Shown here: piece by piece, positions 17,921 to 27,748 of the stretch
Layout of the letters: each line of letters begins with the position of its first letter
Position numbering within the stretch: position 1 is the first letter of the stretch
From: Martensiomyces pterosporus
Taxonomy: Eukaryota; Kickxellomycota; Kickxellomycetes; Kickxellales; Kickxellaceae
DNA: 64,000 nt
Assembly: GCA_025201845.1 (NCBI GenBank)
Contig: MU603963.1
Span: forward strand, 88,953 to 152,952
Reading direction: 5' to 3'
The notes under the pieces: model-generated
The model's database searches: none
What the model was told of the DNA's origin: nothing
The model's input: only the letters and a program-made list of their open reading frames with translations
Made by a program: the position numbers and the translations under genes

Positions 17921-20900
17921 ATGCACTCTCTGGCAGAACGCAGGACACCAGCGGCCGCTACAGCGGCGGTGAGCCGCGAGGGCTGGCGAGCACCAAACAA
18001 AGACTGGCCGAGACCACACACAACCAGACGGATACTCGGCCGCTATGCCGACACCGACCGCATAATTGAGGTTCCCGACAGCGACGCCGACGTCGACACC
18101 GACGGAGAACACGCACGCACGCCCGTGCATACTCGCGCACGCGAGCGAATCAACGCCGACGGGCGCACAGCCCGGTCAGAGAATCGCAAACCACACGCAC
18201 AAACAAAGCACGCGCGCAATGCACCAGAAGCGGGCGCGCCGCTGCGAAGATTCATGGATAGCCGCTCGCACGCGACGCAGGAGATAGCCCTTCTACTTGT
18301 CCTGCGCGGGTGGCGGAAAATGGCAGCGGCAGCCCAGATGCGCCGCGAGGAGCTTCTCAGCATGTGGGGCGATGCATTCGAGTTCCGCCGCGACCACCTC
18401 ATCAGACGGGCTCTCGACAAATGGCGATCTGGGGCCATGAAGGCCACCTTCGTTACAGGCGACAGATACGAACGAGTACAGCTGAAGCTGGCCACCATGC
18501 ACTACCGCCAGTTGCTGTCTCGCAGGGCCATGGACCAGCTAGGGCGCTTGATGGATTTGCGCCGTCTGCGCGAGGAGTATCTGGAGGCTGGTGAGCAGAG
18601 GCAGCTGGTCAAGTGCTGGATACAGTGGCGCGTCGAGTATGCCAATAGGAAGATCAGTAGGCTTGAGAGGATGGCCGACCTTCTGGAGAAGGAGAGGGCG
18701 GACAGGCGTAAGGCAGAGGTGCTGGCTGTGTGGCGGAGGCAAACGCGGTTTGCCAGAATGCAGGGCATGGCTCATGGTGTACATAAGCGTGCGCTGCTGC
18801 GGCAGGCGTGGAATGTGTGGTCAGACGAGCATGTAGCCAAACGGTACGGAGACCAGACGGGGAGAAAGAGCCAGGCGCAGACAGCATCGCCTAAATGGCG
18901 CGGCGCAGCATCTACTGGAGCACAGCACAGGCAGCTGCAGGCCTCTGGGGCAGGGGCGGCGGTAGGGACTTCCAGACTGCGTGGCATTCTCACGGCATGG
19001 CAGCAGCTGGCCATGGAGCAAGCATCGCTTGAGGGCCAGGCCGACCAGTTCTACACGAATGGGCTTGTGTATTGCGTATTGGGCCGGCTAGACGATGGCT
19101 GGCACGAGCGAACGAAGCACAGTGAGGCAGCAGCGAGGTTCAGCCGTTTTTACTGTCTGCTAAGGGCGCTGGGTGAGTGGAGACACCAGTCTAAGGCACG
19201 CAGAGACAGCTTGCTCCAGACACGAGCTGTCCGCGATTTGGTCCGCAGGCGTGACCACAAGCGCCGCCGTGTGCTGGTTGCTGCTTGGCGCCAGGTCGCC
19301 GATAAAGCAGTGCGCGCGGAACGTCGTGCGGATGAATTTGCGAGAAATTGCCAGGAGATTCTGGTCTCTCGATGCCTTGGCCATTGGTACGCCTCTTACA
19401 GGTTTGAGTCCACTCAGAAGCACATTACAGACCAAGGGCGGAGTATGTTAGTGCCAACTGGCGCTAACAGGGCTGCTCCAACTAGCAACGCATACGTGCA
19501 GACTCCCATTGATATTGGCACCACTGTTGTGAAGCATGACCGCGCAATCAGTATCCAGACCGATGAGGCCGAGTACAGGGAAAGAGATGACAAAGAGAAG
19601 CGCGAGCTGCAGCGCCGCGTCAAGGCGGCAGAGGAGGAGGCGAGTCGGTACAAGGCCAGCAGAGTTGACCCTGTGGTGGCAGAGCGTGCTCAGATTGAAC
19701 GCGAGGAGGAGCTTGATGGCCGGCTGGCTGAGTGGCGGGACGAGCAAGCGGCACGCCTCAAGAAGCGCAGTCTGTGGCACATCTACGGAGCAGCTTCAGC
19801 ATCTCGAGGCCAGAGGGACCAGCAAGCCACTGAGCAGCAGCGCATTCAGGCCGAGGAGGATAGCCATCGGATCGAGTCAAGCAGCATTCGCAACAAGCAG
19901 CTACGCCCAATGTTGCTGAAGTGGCACAATGTTGCGCAGGAGCACTCGCGCGGAACCAGGCTTGCTGATGGTTTTTACTACAGCAGAAACTCTCCTGCCA
20001 ACCGAAGACTCTGCCTCGACGCTCTGTCTTGCTTGAGATCTGAGTGCCGCCAATGGGGGGTGCTGGAGCTGGCTGCCAACAAAAGATACGAGATGGCCAT
20101 GTCTCGCAAGTTCCTGGTCAGCTTGTACGCCTGTTGGGACGAAACACGCAGGATGGAGTCCTTAGCAAACGAAAAGTATTACAGGCTGCTGATATCTCGT
20201 GTGTGGCAAAATTGGTGCACAACCGCAACCGAGCGCGTGATTGAGCGCACCGATGTGATCGAGCTGAACCATGATCTAGACGATATACCCAGCTTTTTCA
20301 ACGATAGCGATCGCGAAAATGTGCCTCCTGCTGAGGCGCATCCAGCTGGTGCTGGCCTGGAAGCCATCTCGGAGCAAGGCAACGATGAGGAGCTGGCAAT
20401 TTTGTTTGGCGGCTGGCATGATCTGGTTCGGGACGTACGAGGGCTCCAGGGAGATGTCATCGAGCGGCTGCCTGGACTGCTTCAGCGTAGAGCCATTGGT
20501 GGGCTTGCAGAGGATGGCGATGCCTTTGACTGGAGCTTGATGCACCAGGCACACCTCATGAGGAGCAGCACCAAGCAGTGGCGTGGCAGGTTAGCAGCCC
20601 TCAGACGCAGCAAAAAGACGGGATATTCTGGCGCTGGTGCTCCTCAACAGACCACTGAGCTGCAGCACGCCAATGTTGCCCAGGATGAAGGCCTGGGCGA
20701 AGACTCGGACGGACCACGTGCCTATGAACTGCGCCAGTGTGAGAAGGCAGCTGCGGGTCTTCGAGAATGGTACATCAAGAAGGACGCCCTGCGCAGGTGG
20801 ATGGTCCTTACTCGTGGCGAGCTAGTCGCCAAGGATCGGTTATCAAAGACCATGGGCCACATTGTGGCTGTGGTAGTCGAACATGCGGGGCTGGCCAAAC

Positions 20901-21454
20901 TAGCGCGCGACAAGGCGCCGCATATCTTGCTCAGGCCAATGATCCGCTACTGGTGGCACCGATTCTTTATCCACTGCGCTCGCCTGGAGAACGCCGACGT
21001 GCAAGCAAATGCATCGCTTGTTCACATGTGTCTCGTTCGCTGGCTCAGCGCGACCAACCTGCATCGCACCAAGGAGCACGATCGTGGGCTGTACATGAAA
21101 GCAGTGGCGTTTAGGTGGGAGAGCGAGGCGAGGATGGCTTTGCTTCGGTGGATGTGCGCGTCGAGCGACAAGCGTGTAAAGGTCAGGCTGGCTGAGCGGT
21201 CTGGAACGCTGAGGGATGCGCGTCTTTGGGAGATTGCCGAGAGCTGGTGTGCTGCGAGGGCTGCGAGGGCTGCGCTGAAGAGATGGAGGGCGGCAGCGAG
21301 GCACCGCACTCTGCAGCGTGACATTAGTATGCGGTTTGCGGTTGCGTGGAGCAACGCTAATACTCAGAGACACGCGATCCACGCTTGGCGGGCACGGACG
21401 TCACCTAATACCTCAATGTTTTTCTCTATGGCTGGGTCTGTAGAGGGCTACTGA
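17921..21454 (+). CDS. SFI1-like centrin-binding repeat protein
   Basis: An 1177-residue protein with long alpha-helical repeats, each centred on a Trp. I can pick out about 19 units, for example ALDKWR, VLAVWRRQ, AWNVWSDEH, ILTAWQQLA, ALGEWRHQS, CLGHWYASY, MLLKWHNVA, VWQNWCTTA, ALRRWMVLT, CLVRWLSAT, ALKRWRAAA and AIHAWRART. Unit spacing and the A/L-x7-W pattern match Sfi1, whose repeats each bind one centrin (Cdc31) and build the half-bridge filament of spindle pole bodies. The first 100 residues are basic and disordered. A coiled-coil-like Glu/Arg-rich segment lies in the middle. Length is close to human SFI1. Function in MTOC duplication is inferred from the family. Confidence 0.82.
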   Translation: MHSLAERRTPAAATAAVSREGWRAPNKDWPRPHTTRRILGRYADTDRIIEVPDSDADVDTDGEHARTPVHTRARERINADGRTARSENRKPHAQTKHARNAPEAGAPLRRFMDSRSHATQEIALLLVLRGWRKMAAAAQMRREELLSMWGDAFEFRRDHLIRRALDKWRSGAMKATFVTGDRYERVQLKLATMHYRQLLSRRAMDQLGRLMDLRRLREEYLEAGEQRQLVKCWIQWRVEYANRKISRLERMADLLEKERADRRKAEVLAVWRRQTRFARMQGMAHGVHKRALLRQAWNVWSDEHVAKRYGDQTGRKSQAQTASPKWRGAASTGAQHRQLQASGAGAAVGTSRLRGILTAWQQLAMEQASLEGQADQFYTNGLVYCVLGRLDDGWHERTKHSEAAARFSRFYCLLRALGEWRHQSKARRDSLLQTRAVRDLVRRRDHKRRRVLVAAWRQVADKAVRAERRADEFARNCQEILVSRCLGHWYASYRFESTQKHITDQGRSMLVPTGANRAAPTSNAYVQTPIDIGTTVVKHDRAISIQTDEAEYRERDDKEKRELQRRVKAAEEEASRYKASRVDPVVAERAQIEREEELDGRLAEWRDEQAARLKKRSLWHIYGAASASRGQRDQQATEQQRIQAEEDSHRIESSSIRNKQLRPMLLKWHNVAQEHSRGTRLADGFYYSRNSPANRRLCLDALSCLRSECRQWGVLELAANKRYEMAMSRKFLVSLYACWDETRRMESLANEKYYRLLISRVWQNWCTTATERVIERTDVIELNHDLDDIPSFFNDSDRENVPPAEAHPAGAGLEAISEQGNDEELAILFGGWHDLVRDVRGLQGDVIERLPGLLQRRAIGGLAEDGDAFDWSLMHQAHLMRSSTKQWRGRLAALRRSKKTGYSGAGAPQQTTELQHANVAQDEGLGEDSDGPRAYELRQCEKAAAGLREWYIKKDALRRWMVLTRGELVAKDRLSKTMGHIVAVVVEHAGLAKLARDKAPHILLRPMIRYWWHRFFIHCARLENADVQANASLVHMCLVRWLSATNLHRTKEHDRGLYMKAVAFRWESEARMALLRWMCASSDKRVKVRLAERSGTLRDARLWEIAESWCAARAARAALKRWRAAARHRTLQRDISMRFAVAWSNANTQRHAIHAWRARTSPNTSMFFSMAGSVEGY

Positions 21455-21551
21455 TATGGCCTGCAGCCTTATTTCGCTGCTGTGCTTTGCTCTTTACATC
21501 TATTATTCCCTGCTAATACTACTACTACCACCACAGCTGCAATAATCAGCC

Positions 21552-22184
21552 CTAGTCTGAGTGCTCTTGTTCCCCGTGCTTGCTCTCCTTGCCGCCACGC
21601 TCCTTACGAGTGTGCGGGCTTGGAGAGCGCGATGAGGGAGACCTGCTGCATTCGCCTGAGGAATCGCTGGGCGAACAAGACCGGCGGCGGCTGCGGTGTC
21701 TACGGCGATGGCGTCTGCCTGAATCCCGACTGCGCCTGCGGGATCTTGCGCGGCTGCTTTTGCTCTTCCTATCCTCATAGCGCTTGCTACCGCTGGAGCC
21801 ACTGCCATTGTCGCTCTCATTGTCGCTTCCGCTTGACTCCTCGCTCGACGACCCCGAAGCTGATGACGGAGAAGGCGAGCGTTTCCTGCTTCTCCTGTGG
21901 CGATCATGGCGCCGGTGGCGTCTCCTTTCTTCGCTACGACTATGCCTTTGCTGTGACCGCTGCTCCATCTCCTCGATCTGGGCCCTGAGCTTTGCCTTCT
22001 CGCTGGCAAACGGGTCGCGGCCGGTTAGTGAGTTGGGCTTAGGCTCGATCTTCAGGTTGTTTTTGCACTCATAAGTAAGGTGGCCCATCCCGCCGCACTT
22101 CTTGCATGCGCCTCGCGTGACTGCTGCTTCGTCTCCCCTGACAAGCCGCTCGAACGCCTCGATCCCTCGCTGCTGGTCTCCCAT
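21552..22184 (-). CDS. SREK1-interacting protein 1-like zinc-knuckle/RS protein
   Basis: A 210-residue protein. A single zinc knuckle near residues 25-40 (CKKCGGMGHLTYEC, C-x2-C-x4-H-x4-C) is followed by KNNLKIEP, matching the conserved N-terminus of SREK1IP1. The rest is Arg/Ser-rich, with many RS and RRH units and acidic Ser-rich stretches, and is expected to be phosphorylated by SR kinases. The family is linked to splicing regulation through SREK1. The frame is open 27 codons upstream, but that part is translated repeat (22201-22255), so MGDQQRGIEAF at 22184 is chosen. Convergent with the SFI1-like gene. Confidence 0.8.
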   Translation of the reverse strand: MGDQQRGIEAFERLVRGDEAAVTRGACKKCGGMGHLTYECKNNLKIEPKPNSLTGRDPFASEKAKLRAQIEEMEQRSQQRHSRSEERRRHRRHDRHRRSRKRSPSPSSASGSSSEESSGSDNESDNGSGSSGSKRYEDRKSKSSRARSRRRSRDSGRRHRRRHRSRRRSCSPSDSSGECSRSPSSRSPSPHTRKERGGKESKHGEQEHSD

Positions 22185-22200
22185 TGTGAAGCGCGCGTGT

Positions 22201-22255
22201 ATAGAGTGTGTATAGAGTGTGTATAGTGTGCGTATAGTGCGCGTATAGCGTGTGG
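22201..22255. repeat. Five tandem 11-base units ATAGNGTGTGT-like
   Basis: Units at 22201, 22212, 22223, 22234 and 22245. The first two are identical (ATAGAGTGTGT) and the others differ at a few positions. The array starts 17 bases upstream of the SREK1IP1-like ATG, so it is probably in its 5' leader or promoter. Confidence 0.85.
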
Positions 22256-22851
22256 TGTGGTGCAAGCACGTGTGCAGAAACCAGCATAAATGCTTTGCCC
22301 CATGTTTAGGGGAGGCGCGACATTGCGCAAAAGTATGGATTCAGGTCATCCCACCTTGTCAAGCCATCTCGGCTCTGCTGCCTTCATCTCCACGCACAGT
22401 CGTCGCCCTATTGGGCTGTGTGATGGTCCCAGGAGAGCCACCGGTCCAGTACGACGGCGCGGTGCGGCGCAGCCCAATCCCAGGCCGGGCGTGTCGTCCC
22501 CTGTGCCTGCTGTGGACCCAACCCGTCTCTTGCCGCCAATAGGCCGGCCCGCCCCCAGCAGGCTGCCCTATGGCATGCAGCCCATCTCCCCAGTGGTGCG
22601 CCCGCCATTCCTTCGCCGTGGTACTTGCTCCTGCCCCTCCGTCCCACCCCACTCTGGCTCACACTCAATCGCTGCCTCGTCCCCAATAGCGCCGCGACAT
22701 ACACGACCAGCAGCGCCGCTGGCATTGGCTGCGTGCTCATAGTGTGGGAGACACAGGAATCCCTGGCTGGCGTGCTGCCAGCTGCTCTTTTTTGAGTGCC
22801 TTTTTAAGGAACTGCGCGTGGGCGAGCAGGAACATCAATGTACTCGCCGTT

Positions 22852-22860
22852 TATAAATAG
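22852..22860 (+). promoter_or_regulatory. TATA box TATAAATAG for GDA1
   Basis: A canonical TATA element 143 bases upstream of the chosen GDA1 start, followed by a T-rich leader. Confidence 0.55.
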
Positions 22861-23002
22861 ACCGCTCCGCCTTGGTGTCTTTTTTTTCAGGTAGCCTTGC
22901 TGGCCTGCATACATTTTCTCCTTTCCCTCTTCTTGTTCCCTTCTAGAGGCTACATTGCTATTTTGCTCCACGCTTGGTACAGCCTCCTTCCCAGCCTCTT
23001 TT

Positions 23003-24901
23003 ATGCCTTCACGGTCAGTTAACGATTCGGATAGAAATTCGCGAGCTCATCACACCCCAAGCACCCGCTCAACGGCTGTTCAGCGTCGCAACACACAGAG
23101 CAGCCAGAATTGGGACAGCGATAGCACCACGCCTACGCTAATTGCCTCTACTAATTCGTCATCTCGGCGCCAGACACCTAGTTCCGGGAGCTCAACGCCG
23201 CAGATACACAGCCGCTCGACAGCAGGGCTAGCCAGCAAAAACCGCGTCGCCTACCAGATAGACCTCGCACCCAACAGCGCTAATAGCAGCACGGAAAGCA
23301 TCGAGCTTACGCCGCAGTCATCGTACAACGACACTCGTTCGGAGCACAAGCCTGCGACCACCACAGCAAACATGTTCCGCCAGGCGCTTTCCTCGGTTAC
23401 GGGCCTTTTCAGCTCGGAGACTTACACCGGGCTGGGCCAGTACCCTAACAAGTACCGCAAGATTGCGACCAAGTCGTGGCTCCGCCTGGCTGCCATCGTT
23501 CTTGGCATCCTTGGGCTGGGGTACTTTGGCCTTTCCGCCCTTAGCTCGTCCTCGGGGTCCTCTGTGGGCTCGTCCAGTGGCGCAGCCAACGCTGATCCGC
23601 GCCTGCAGTCTATTCACTGCGACATCCCGCACCCTGGCCGGCCCCTGATTCAGTACGTGCTCATGCTTGATGCTGGCTCCACTGGCTCCCGCATTCATGT
23701 GTACAAGTTCAACTACTGCAAGAACCACCCCGAACTCGAGGACGAGATCTTTGAGCAGAACCACCCCGGTCTCTCCTCATTTGGTGCCAAGGCCGAAGAT
23801 GCTGCCCGCAGCCTGGATGACCTGATGGAGGTCGCCATGAAGGGCGTCCCCGAGAGCCTGCGCTCCTGCACCCCGATTGCTGTGAAGGCCACGGCCGGCC
23901 TGCGTGCTCTCCCTGCCGACCAGAGCGATAGGATTCTGGAGGCCGTCGAGAACCGCCTGAAGAAGAGCTACCCATTCAGGCTCATCCCCAACAGCCCCGT
24001 CGAGGTCATGAGCGGCAAGGACGAGGGCATATATGCCTGGATCACCGTCAACTTCCTTTTGGGCACCCTGGGCGATGCGGCACACAAGACCGCTGCTACC
24101 TTTGATCTTGGAGGCGGTTCCACCCAGATCGTCTTTGAGCCCCGCTATGAGAACTGGAACAACGTCACCGGTGGCCCTCAGATGGCACCTGGCGAGCACC
24201 GCTATGCCATGAGCTACGGTGGACAGAACTACACGCTCTACCAGCACTCGTACCTGGGCTACGGGCTGAAGTCCGCGCGCAAGAGCATCAAGCTGCTTAT
24301 CGCGCAGGAGGCATCGAACAGCGGCAGGTTCTCTGTCGAGCACCCGTGCTTCCCGCCTGGATTCCGGGACGAGGTCCCCATCAACGATGGCAAGAGCAAG
24401 GTCACCATCAAGGGTCCTGCGAAGGACTCGCTCAAGGGCAAGTCGGCCCTCGATGCTTGCTACAAGGACGTGCGCAAGATCTTCTCCAAGGATGCCCCCT
24501 GCTCGCAGAAGCCCTGCTCGTTCAACGGCGTCTACCAGCCCGAGCTCGACAAGACCTTTGCTGAAAACCCGTTCTACATCTTCTCGTACTTCTATGACCG
24601 CACCTACCCGCTGGGCGTTCGCGACGAGTTCAAGCTCTCCGACATCAAGGCTCTTGCTGAGAAGGTGTGCAAGCACGACGTCAAGCTGTTTGCTTCCAAG
24701 GAGCAGCAGGACGAGATTAAGGGCGAGGATGACTACTGCCTGGACCTCTCCTACCAGTACGCGCTTCTGAAGGACGGCGTCGGCATGCCTGAGGACCGCG
24801 TTGTGCGCAGCACTCGCAAGATCAAGGACGCCGAGACCGGGTGGTGCCTTGGCGCTTCCCTGGCTGTTCTGGATCAGCAGCAGTATTGCAAGGCGTACTA
24901 A
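23003..24901 (+). CDS. GDA1: Golgi guanosine-diphosphatase (GDA1/CD39 family)
   Basis: A 632-residue type II membrane nucleoside diphosphatase. It converts GDP to GMP in the Golgi lumen so that GDP-mannose can be imported for glycosylation. A long Ser/Thr-rich cytosolic tail (1-150) is followed by one membrane anchor (about 161-180, RLAAIVLGILGLGYFGLSAL). The lumenal domain has the apyrase conserved regions MLDAGSTGSRIHVYKF, AVKATAGLRAL, GKDEGIYAWITVNFLLG and ATFDLGGGSTQIVFEP. Sequons such as NVT and NYT are present. The start MPSRSVNDS is the first ATG in frame. The cytosolic tail is longer than in yeast Gda1. Confidence 0.93.
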   Translation: MPSRSVNDSDRNSRAHHTPSTRSTAVQRRNTQSSQNWDSDSTTPTLIASTNSSSRRQTPSSGSSTPQIHSRSTAGLASKNRVAYQIDLAPNSANSSTESIELTPQSSYNDTRSEHKPATTTANMFRQALSSVTGLFSSETYTGLGQYPNKYRKIATKSWLRLAAIVLGILGLGYFGLSALSSSSGSSVGSSSGAANADPRLQSIHCDIPHPGRPLIQYVLMLDAGSTGSRIHVYKFNYCKNHPELEDEIFEQNHPGLSSFGAKAEDAARSLDDLMEVAMKGVPESLRSCTPIAVKATAGLRALPADQSDRILEAVENRLKKSYPFRLIPNSPVEVMSGKDEGIYAWITVNFLLGTLGDAAHKTAATFDLGGGSTQIVFEPRYENWNNVTGGPQMAPGEHRYAMSYGGQNYTLYQHSYLGYGLKSARKSIKLLIAQEASNSGRFSVEHPCFPPGFRDEVPINDGKSKVTIKGPAKDSLKGKSALDACYKDVRKIFSKDAPCSQKPCSFNGVYQPELDKTFAENPFYIFSYFYDRTYPLGVRDEFKLSDIKALAEKVCKHDVKLFASKEQQDEIKGEDDYCLDLSYQYALLKDGVGMPEDRVVRSTRKIKDAETGWCLGASLAVLDQQQYCKAY

Positions 24902-25059
24902 GCTGCCACAGCGCACTCGCACCGCGCCACCAGCACGCCTCTATGCGAACCCCCTCCATTCATCTATATACTTTATGCTTTCCCGCCACCTGTCGGTTTT
25001 TTTTCTTTTGGACAATGGTGCTAATGTTAGAATATCTATGCATGTCCTCGAACTACCTA

Positions 25060-26466
25060 CTACTCCCATTCATCCCATGCGTCGTCGTCGTCTGCGCCCT
25101 TGGTGCCGCTGTCCTTGGGGGACGATCCAGCCCCGCTCTTTGTCTCTGAATCCTTGGAATGAGCAGAGAGAGAGGCGCCCTTGGCGGGAGGTTCAGCGCC
25201 GTCCTTGTCTGCCCCGGCTGAGTCCTCTGCGCTGGCATCCATCTGGGCATTTTCTTTGCTGCCATCGCCGCCTGCCGAAGCACCAGCCTTGTCGCCCTGT
25301 TTGGGCTCAGCGGCACTGGTCGACTCTGCTTTGGACTCAGCAGCCCTGTCCTGCGCCTCAGAGTCAGACTCTCCATCCATGTCCCAGCTGAAATCCTCCT
25401 CCTCCGTAGCCGCAACTGCTGCCTCAACAAGCTTTTTACGCCTGAGCTCCTCCTGGTCAATGGCCCAGACATGGAAATAGTAGCGAGTCCAAAAGTCCTT
25501 GTCCGCGACCTTCTCCGAAACCAGCTTCTTGTGCATCTCCGCAACCACCGAGTTGTCCTTGAGAAGCGCGTCCACGTCGTCTTTCTTCTTACTCAACTCA
25601 AAATCCTTTGCGAACTCGGCGAATCCCGACGCCGGGGTATTCTTGAGTTCATCCTCTCCCCTAGCCTCGCTATCGCCAGTCTCGGGCTCCTTGCCCTTGG
25701 CATCGCTGCTCTTCATGCCAGGGATGCCAATAGCGTGCGTGCTGGGATCGACCAGGTACGTGTCCTCCGACTCCTGGATGGCGGCCAGCTGGGCCATACG
25801 CCGGTCGTATATGATCTTGCGCGCAGTGTTCCGCTGCTCCTCAGTGCTGGCGCTGCCAGGTGCCTCGATGACAATGGCGTCACGAAGGAGGTCTTCCAGA
25901 TCAGCGCCAAGCTTGCCCATCAGCCTCTTCGCCTTCTCCTGCCGCTGCTTCAGCGTATCTATCTGGAAATGCCTGCTCATTCCCTTGAACAGCCCCTCCT
26001 GCGCCGATCCACCGGCGACGTCCCTGCTATCTTCGTCACCTGCTGCTCTCGTAGATTCCTCGGCCAGCTGAGCCTTATCCTCGTCACTGTCCTTGAGCTC
26101 TGCCTCCAAGTCCGTCTTCATCTGGCTGAAGCGAGTCGATATCTCATCCATACCGCGGGTGGCTCCGACCTTCACTGCCTGTGCAAACTCGGTGATGTCC
26201 TGCTTGTACGCCTTGGTAACTTCTTCCGACTGCTTCTTCACCTGGTCGACTAGCTGGTCCAGCTGCAGGTCTGATTGCAGCTTCTTGCCCCAGCTGGCAG
26301 CAAACCCGAGCATGGAGCCCAGCGTTGGAAGCGAGTCGTTCTTGCCACCAGCTGTCTGTGCGTCCTTGGTGGACTCGCTTTGTGGGGTGCCTGGCTCTGA
26401 CGCTTTGGGCACATAGCCTTCCGCCTCGGCCGCATCAGCCTCGAATTGAAATGAAAACCCGTCCAT
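25060..26466 (-). CDS. BSD-domain protein (BSDC1/Dos2-like)
   Basis: A 468-residue protein. A helical N-terminal half contains LGSMLGFAASWGKKLQSD and long amphipathic segments. The BSD domain (about 285-338) contains the paired aromatic Phe-Trp in DKDFWTRYYFHVWAI. The C-terminal half is acidic and Ala/Ser/Glu-rich and ends in DDDDAWDEWE, like the tail of BSDC1-type proteins. The molecular role of this family is poorly defined. The start MDGFSFQFEA was chosen because the 38 upstream codons look like leader. Convergent with GDA1 (158 bases between stops). Confidence 0.8.
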   Translation of the reverse strand: MDGFSFQFEADAAEAEGYVPKASEPGTPQSESTKDAQTAGGKNDSLPTLGSMLGFAASWGKKLQSDLQLDQLVDQVKKQSEEVTKAYKQDITEFAQAVKVGATRGMDEISTRFSQMKTDLEAELKDSDEDKAQLAEESTRAAGDEDSRDVAGGSAQEGLFKGMSRHFQIDTLKQRQEKAKRLMGKLGADLEDLLRDAIVIEAPGSASTEEQRNTARKIIYDRRMAQLAAIQESEDTYLVDPSTHAIGIPGMKSSDAKGKEPETGDSEARGEDELKNTPASGFAEFAKDFELSKKKDDVDALLKDNSVVAEMHKKLVSEKVADKDFWTRYYFHVWAIDQEELRRKKLVEAAVAATEEEDFSWDMDGESDSEAQDRAAESKAESTSAAEPKQGDKAGASAGGDGSKENAQMDASAEDSAGADKDGAEPPAKGASLSAHSKDSETKSGAGSSPKDSGTKGADDDDAWDEWE

Positions 26467-26806
26467 CTGGGAAAGACGAAACCAAATAGAGGTGTGGAAA
26501 AGTGCAAGAGAAGAGAGTGAGTGGATGTGGGGTGGGTGTGCAGACCAGCAGCTATTTTGGTGTGGGCCACATGGAAGCAAAACGATGCTTTGTTGCGTAT
26601 GTCTGGGCGTTGCTTTTTAAGCAGCGCTGCACCAGCCAACATCAGCATGCGGGATGCTACGTGTCCATGCTTTTTTTTTGCAGACGTTGATGGAGAGTGT
26701 ATGTAGAAACAAAGAAAGACAAGAACGAGGGATGTTTAGGAAGAGAAAACAGCTGGCGTGGAAAGCAGCAACCGCGAAGGCAGGAGCAGCCAGAAGATAG
26801 GGCTGT
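26467..26806. other. Intergenic region
   Basis: 340 bases between two minus-strand genes. It contains a T9 run near 26672. No gene seen; promoter of the BSD-domain gene and 3' end of NDUFS3. Confidence 0.4.
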
Positions 26807-27748
26807 TTAGTTCTTCGCGGGCTTCTCGTATCCCTTGGGTGCGTTGTCACGGCCCTCGCCAGTCTGCTCCCAAGCAGACGAGTAGTCCCAGTTGCGGAAC
26901 GCCTGAGCAAGCTCGATGGGCTCCGAAACAACGCGCTTCTTCTCCTCGTCATAGCGGACCTCGGTGTATCCGTGGATGGGGAAGTCCTTGCGCATGGGGT
27001 GGCCCTCAAATCCATAGTCAGTGAGAATGCGGCGGAGATCAGGGTGGCCAGTGAAGAAAATGCCGTACATGTCCCAGACCTCGCGCTCGCCCCAGATGGC
27101 TGCCGAGAAGAGGGGGGCAATCGAGGGAACGGGCTGGGCCTCGTCAGCGTACGTCTTGACGCGGATGCGCGAGTTGAACCTGTACGAAATCAAGTTGTGG
27201 ATAACCTCGAACCGGTTGGGCCTGGTAGGGTAGTCGGCGCCAGTGGTGTCGGTGAGCTGTTTGAACTGTGCGTTGGTGTGGTCCCTGAGGAACTCGACGA
27301 CCTGGGCGAGCCCAGAGGGCGCAGTGTAGATGACAAGCTCGTCCTTCCACACCGAGAACTGCTGCACGTATTTGGGGAGCACGCTGGCGATGTACTTGCC
27401 GTAGTCGTACAGCACAGTGTCGGTCTCGCGGCGAGCGGGATCAGCCTCCTGAAGCTTCTTGGTGTGATCCTCGTCCTTAGCGAACCGCGAGGTGTGGATA
27501 TATGACGCCGCCATGGTGCGAGGAGCGATACCGGCGGCCAAGTCTACACAGCAAAGCTGATGTCTGCAGCTGTTAGTCAATTGGTTCTCTCCGGGCTGCT
27601 GCGCAAGGACACAGCGATAGCTCCGCACTGCTCTAGAATGCATTTGCTCAAGTCGCCGGTCATCCTGCGCTGATTGCGCCTGGTCTACAAGCTACTTACT
27701 GCTGGCACGAGCCGAGGTGCTACGGAGGGCGCGAACTGACGACAGCAT
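26807..27748 (-). CDS. Mitochondrial complex I 30-kDa subunit (NDUFS3/NUO-30.4 type), two exons
   Basis: A 261-residue core subunit of NADH:ubiquinone oxidoreductase. Exon 1 (27748-27700) encodes 16 residues, [16 protein letters not shown], a typical Arg/Ser-rich matrix-targeting start. The intron is 27699-27544 (GTAAGT to TAG, 156 bases), with a CTAAC branch-point candidate near 27572. Exon 2 continues [20 protein letters not shown], then the 30-kDa domain: [40 protein letters not shown] and GHPMRKDFP. The family signature is intact. The ATG inside exon 2 (MAASYIHTS) is a less likely start because it would lack a good presequence. Confidence 0.93.

Larger units (their letters stand above)
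22185..23002. other. Divergent region with repeat, weak Pro-rich frame and GDA1 promoter
   Basis: Holds the 11-base repeat, a TATA box for GDA1, and a 150-codon ATG-initiated frame at 22290-22742. That frame encodes a Pro/Arg-rich, domain-free product and is not called as a gene. Confidence 0.4.

Noticed and set aside
22290..22742. 150-codon ATG-initiated Pro/Arg-rich frame
   Set aside because: No domain, no clear start context, and it lies in the GDA1 promoter gap. Kept only as a note.
23777..24922. 381-codon minus-strand frame opposite GDA1
   Set aside because: It sits over a well-conserved enzyme and has no domain; composition is that of a shadow frame.
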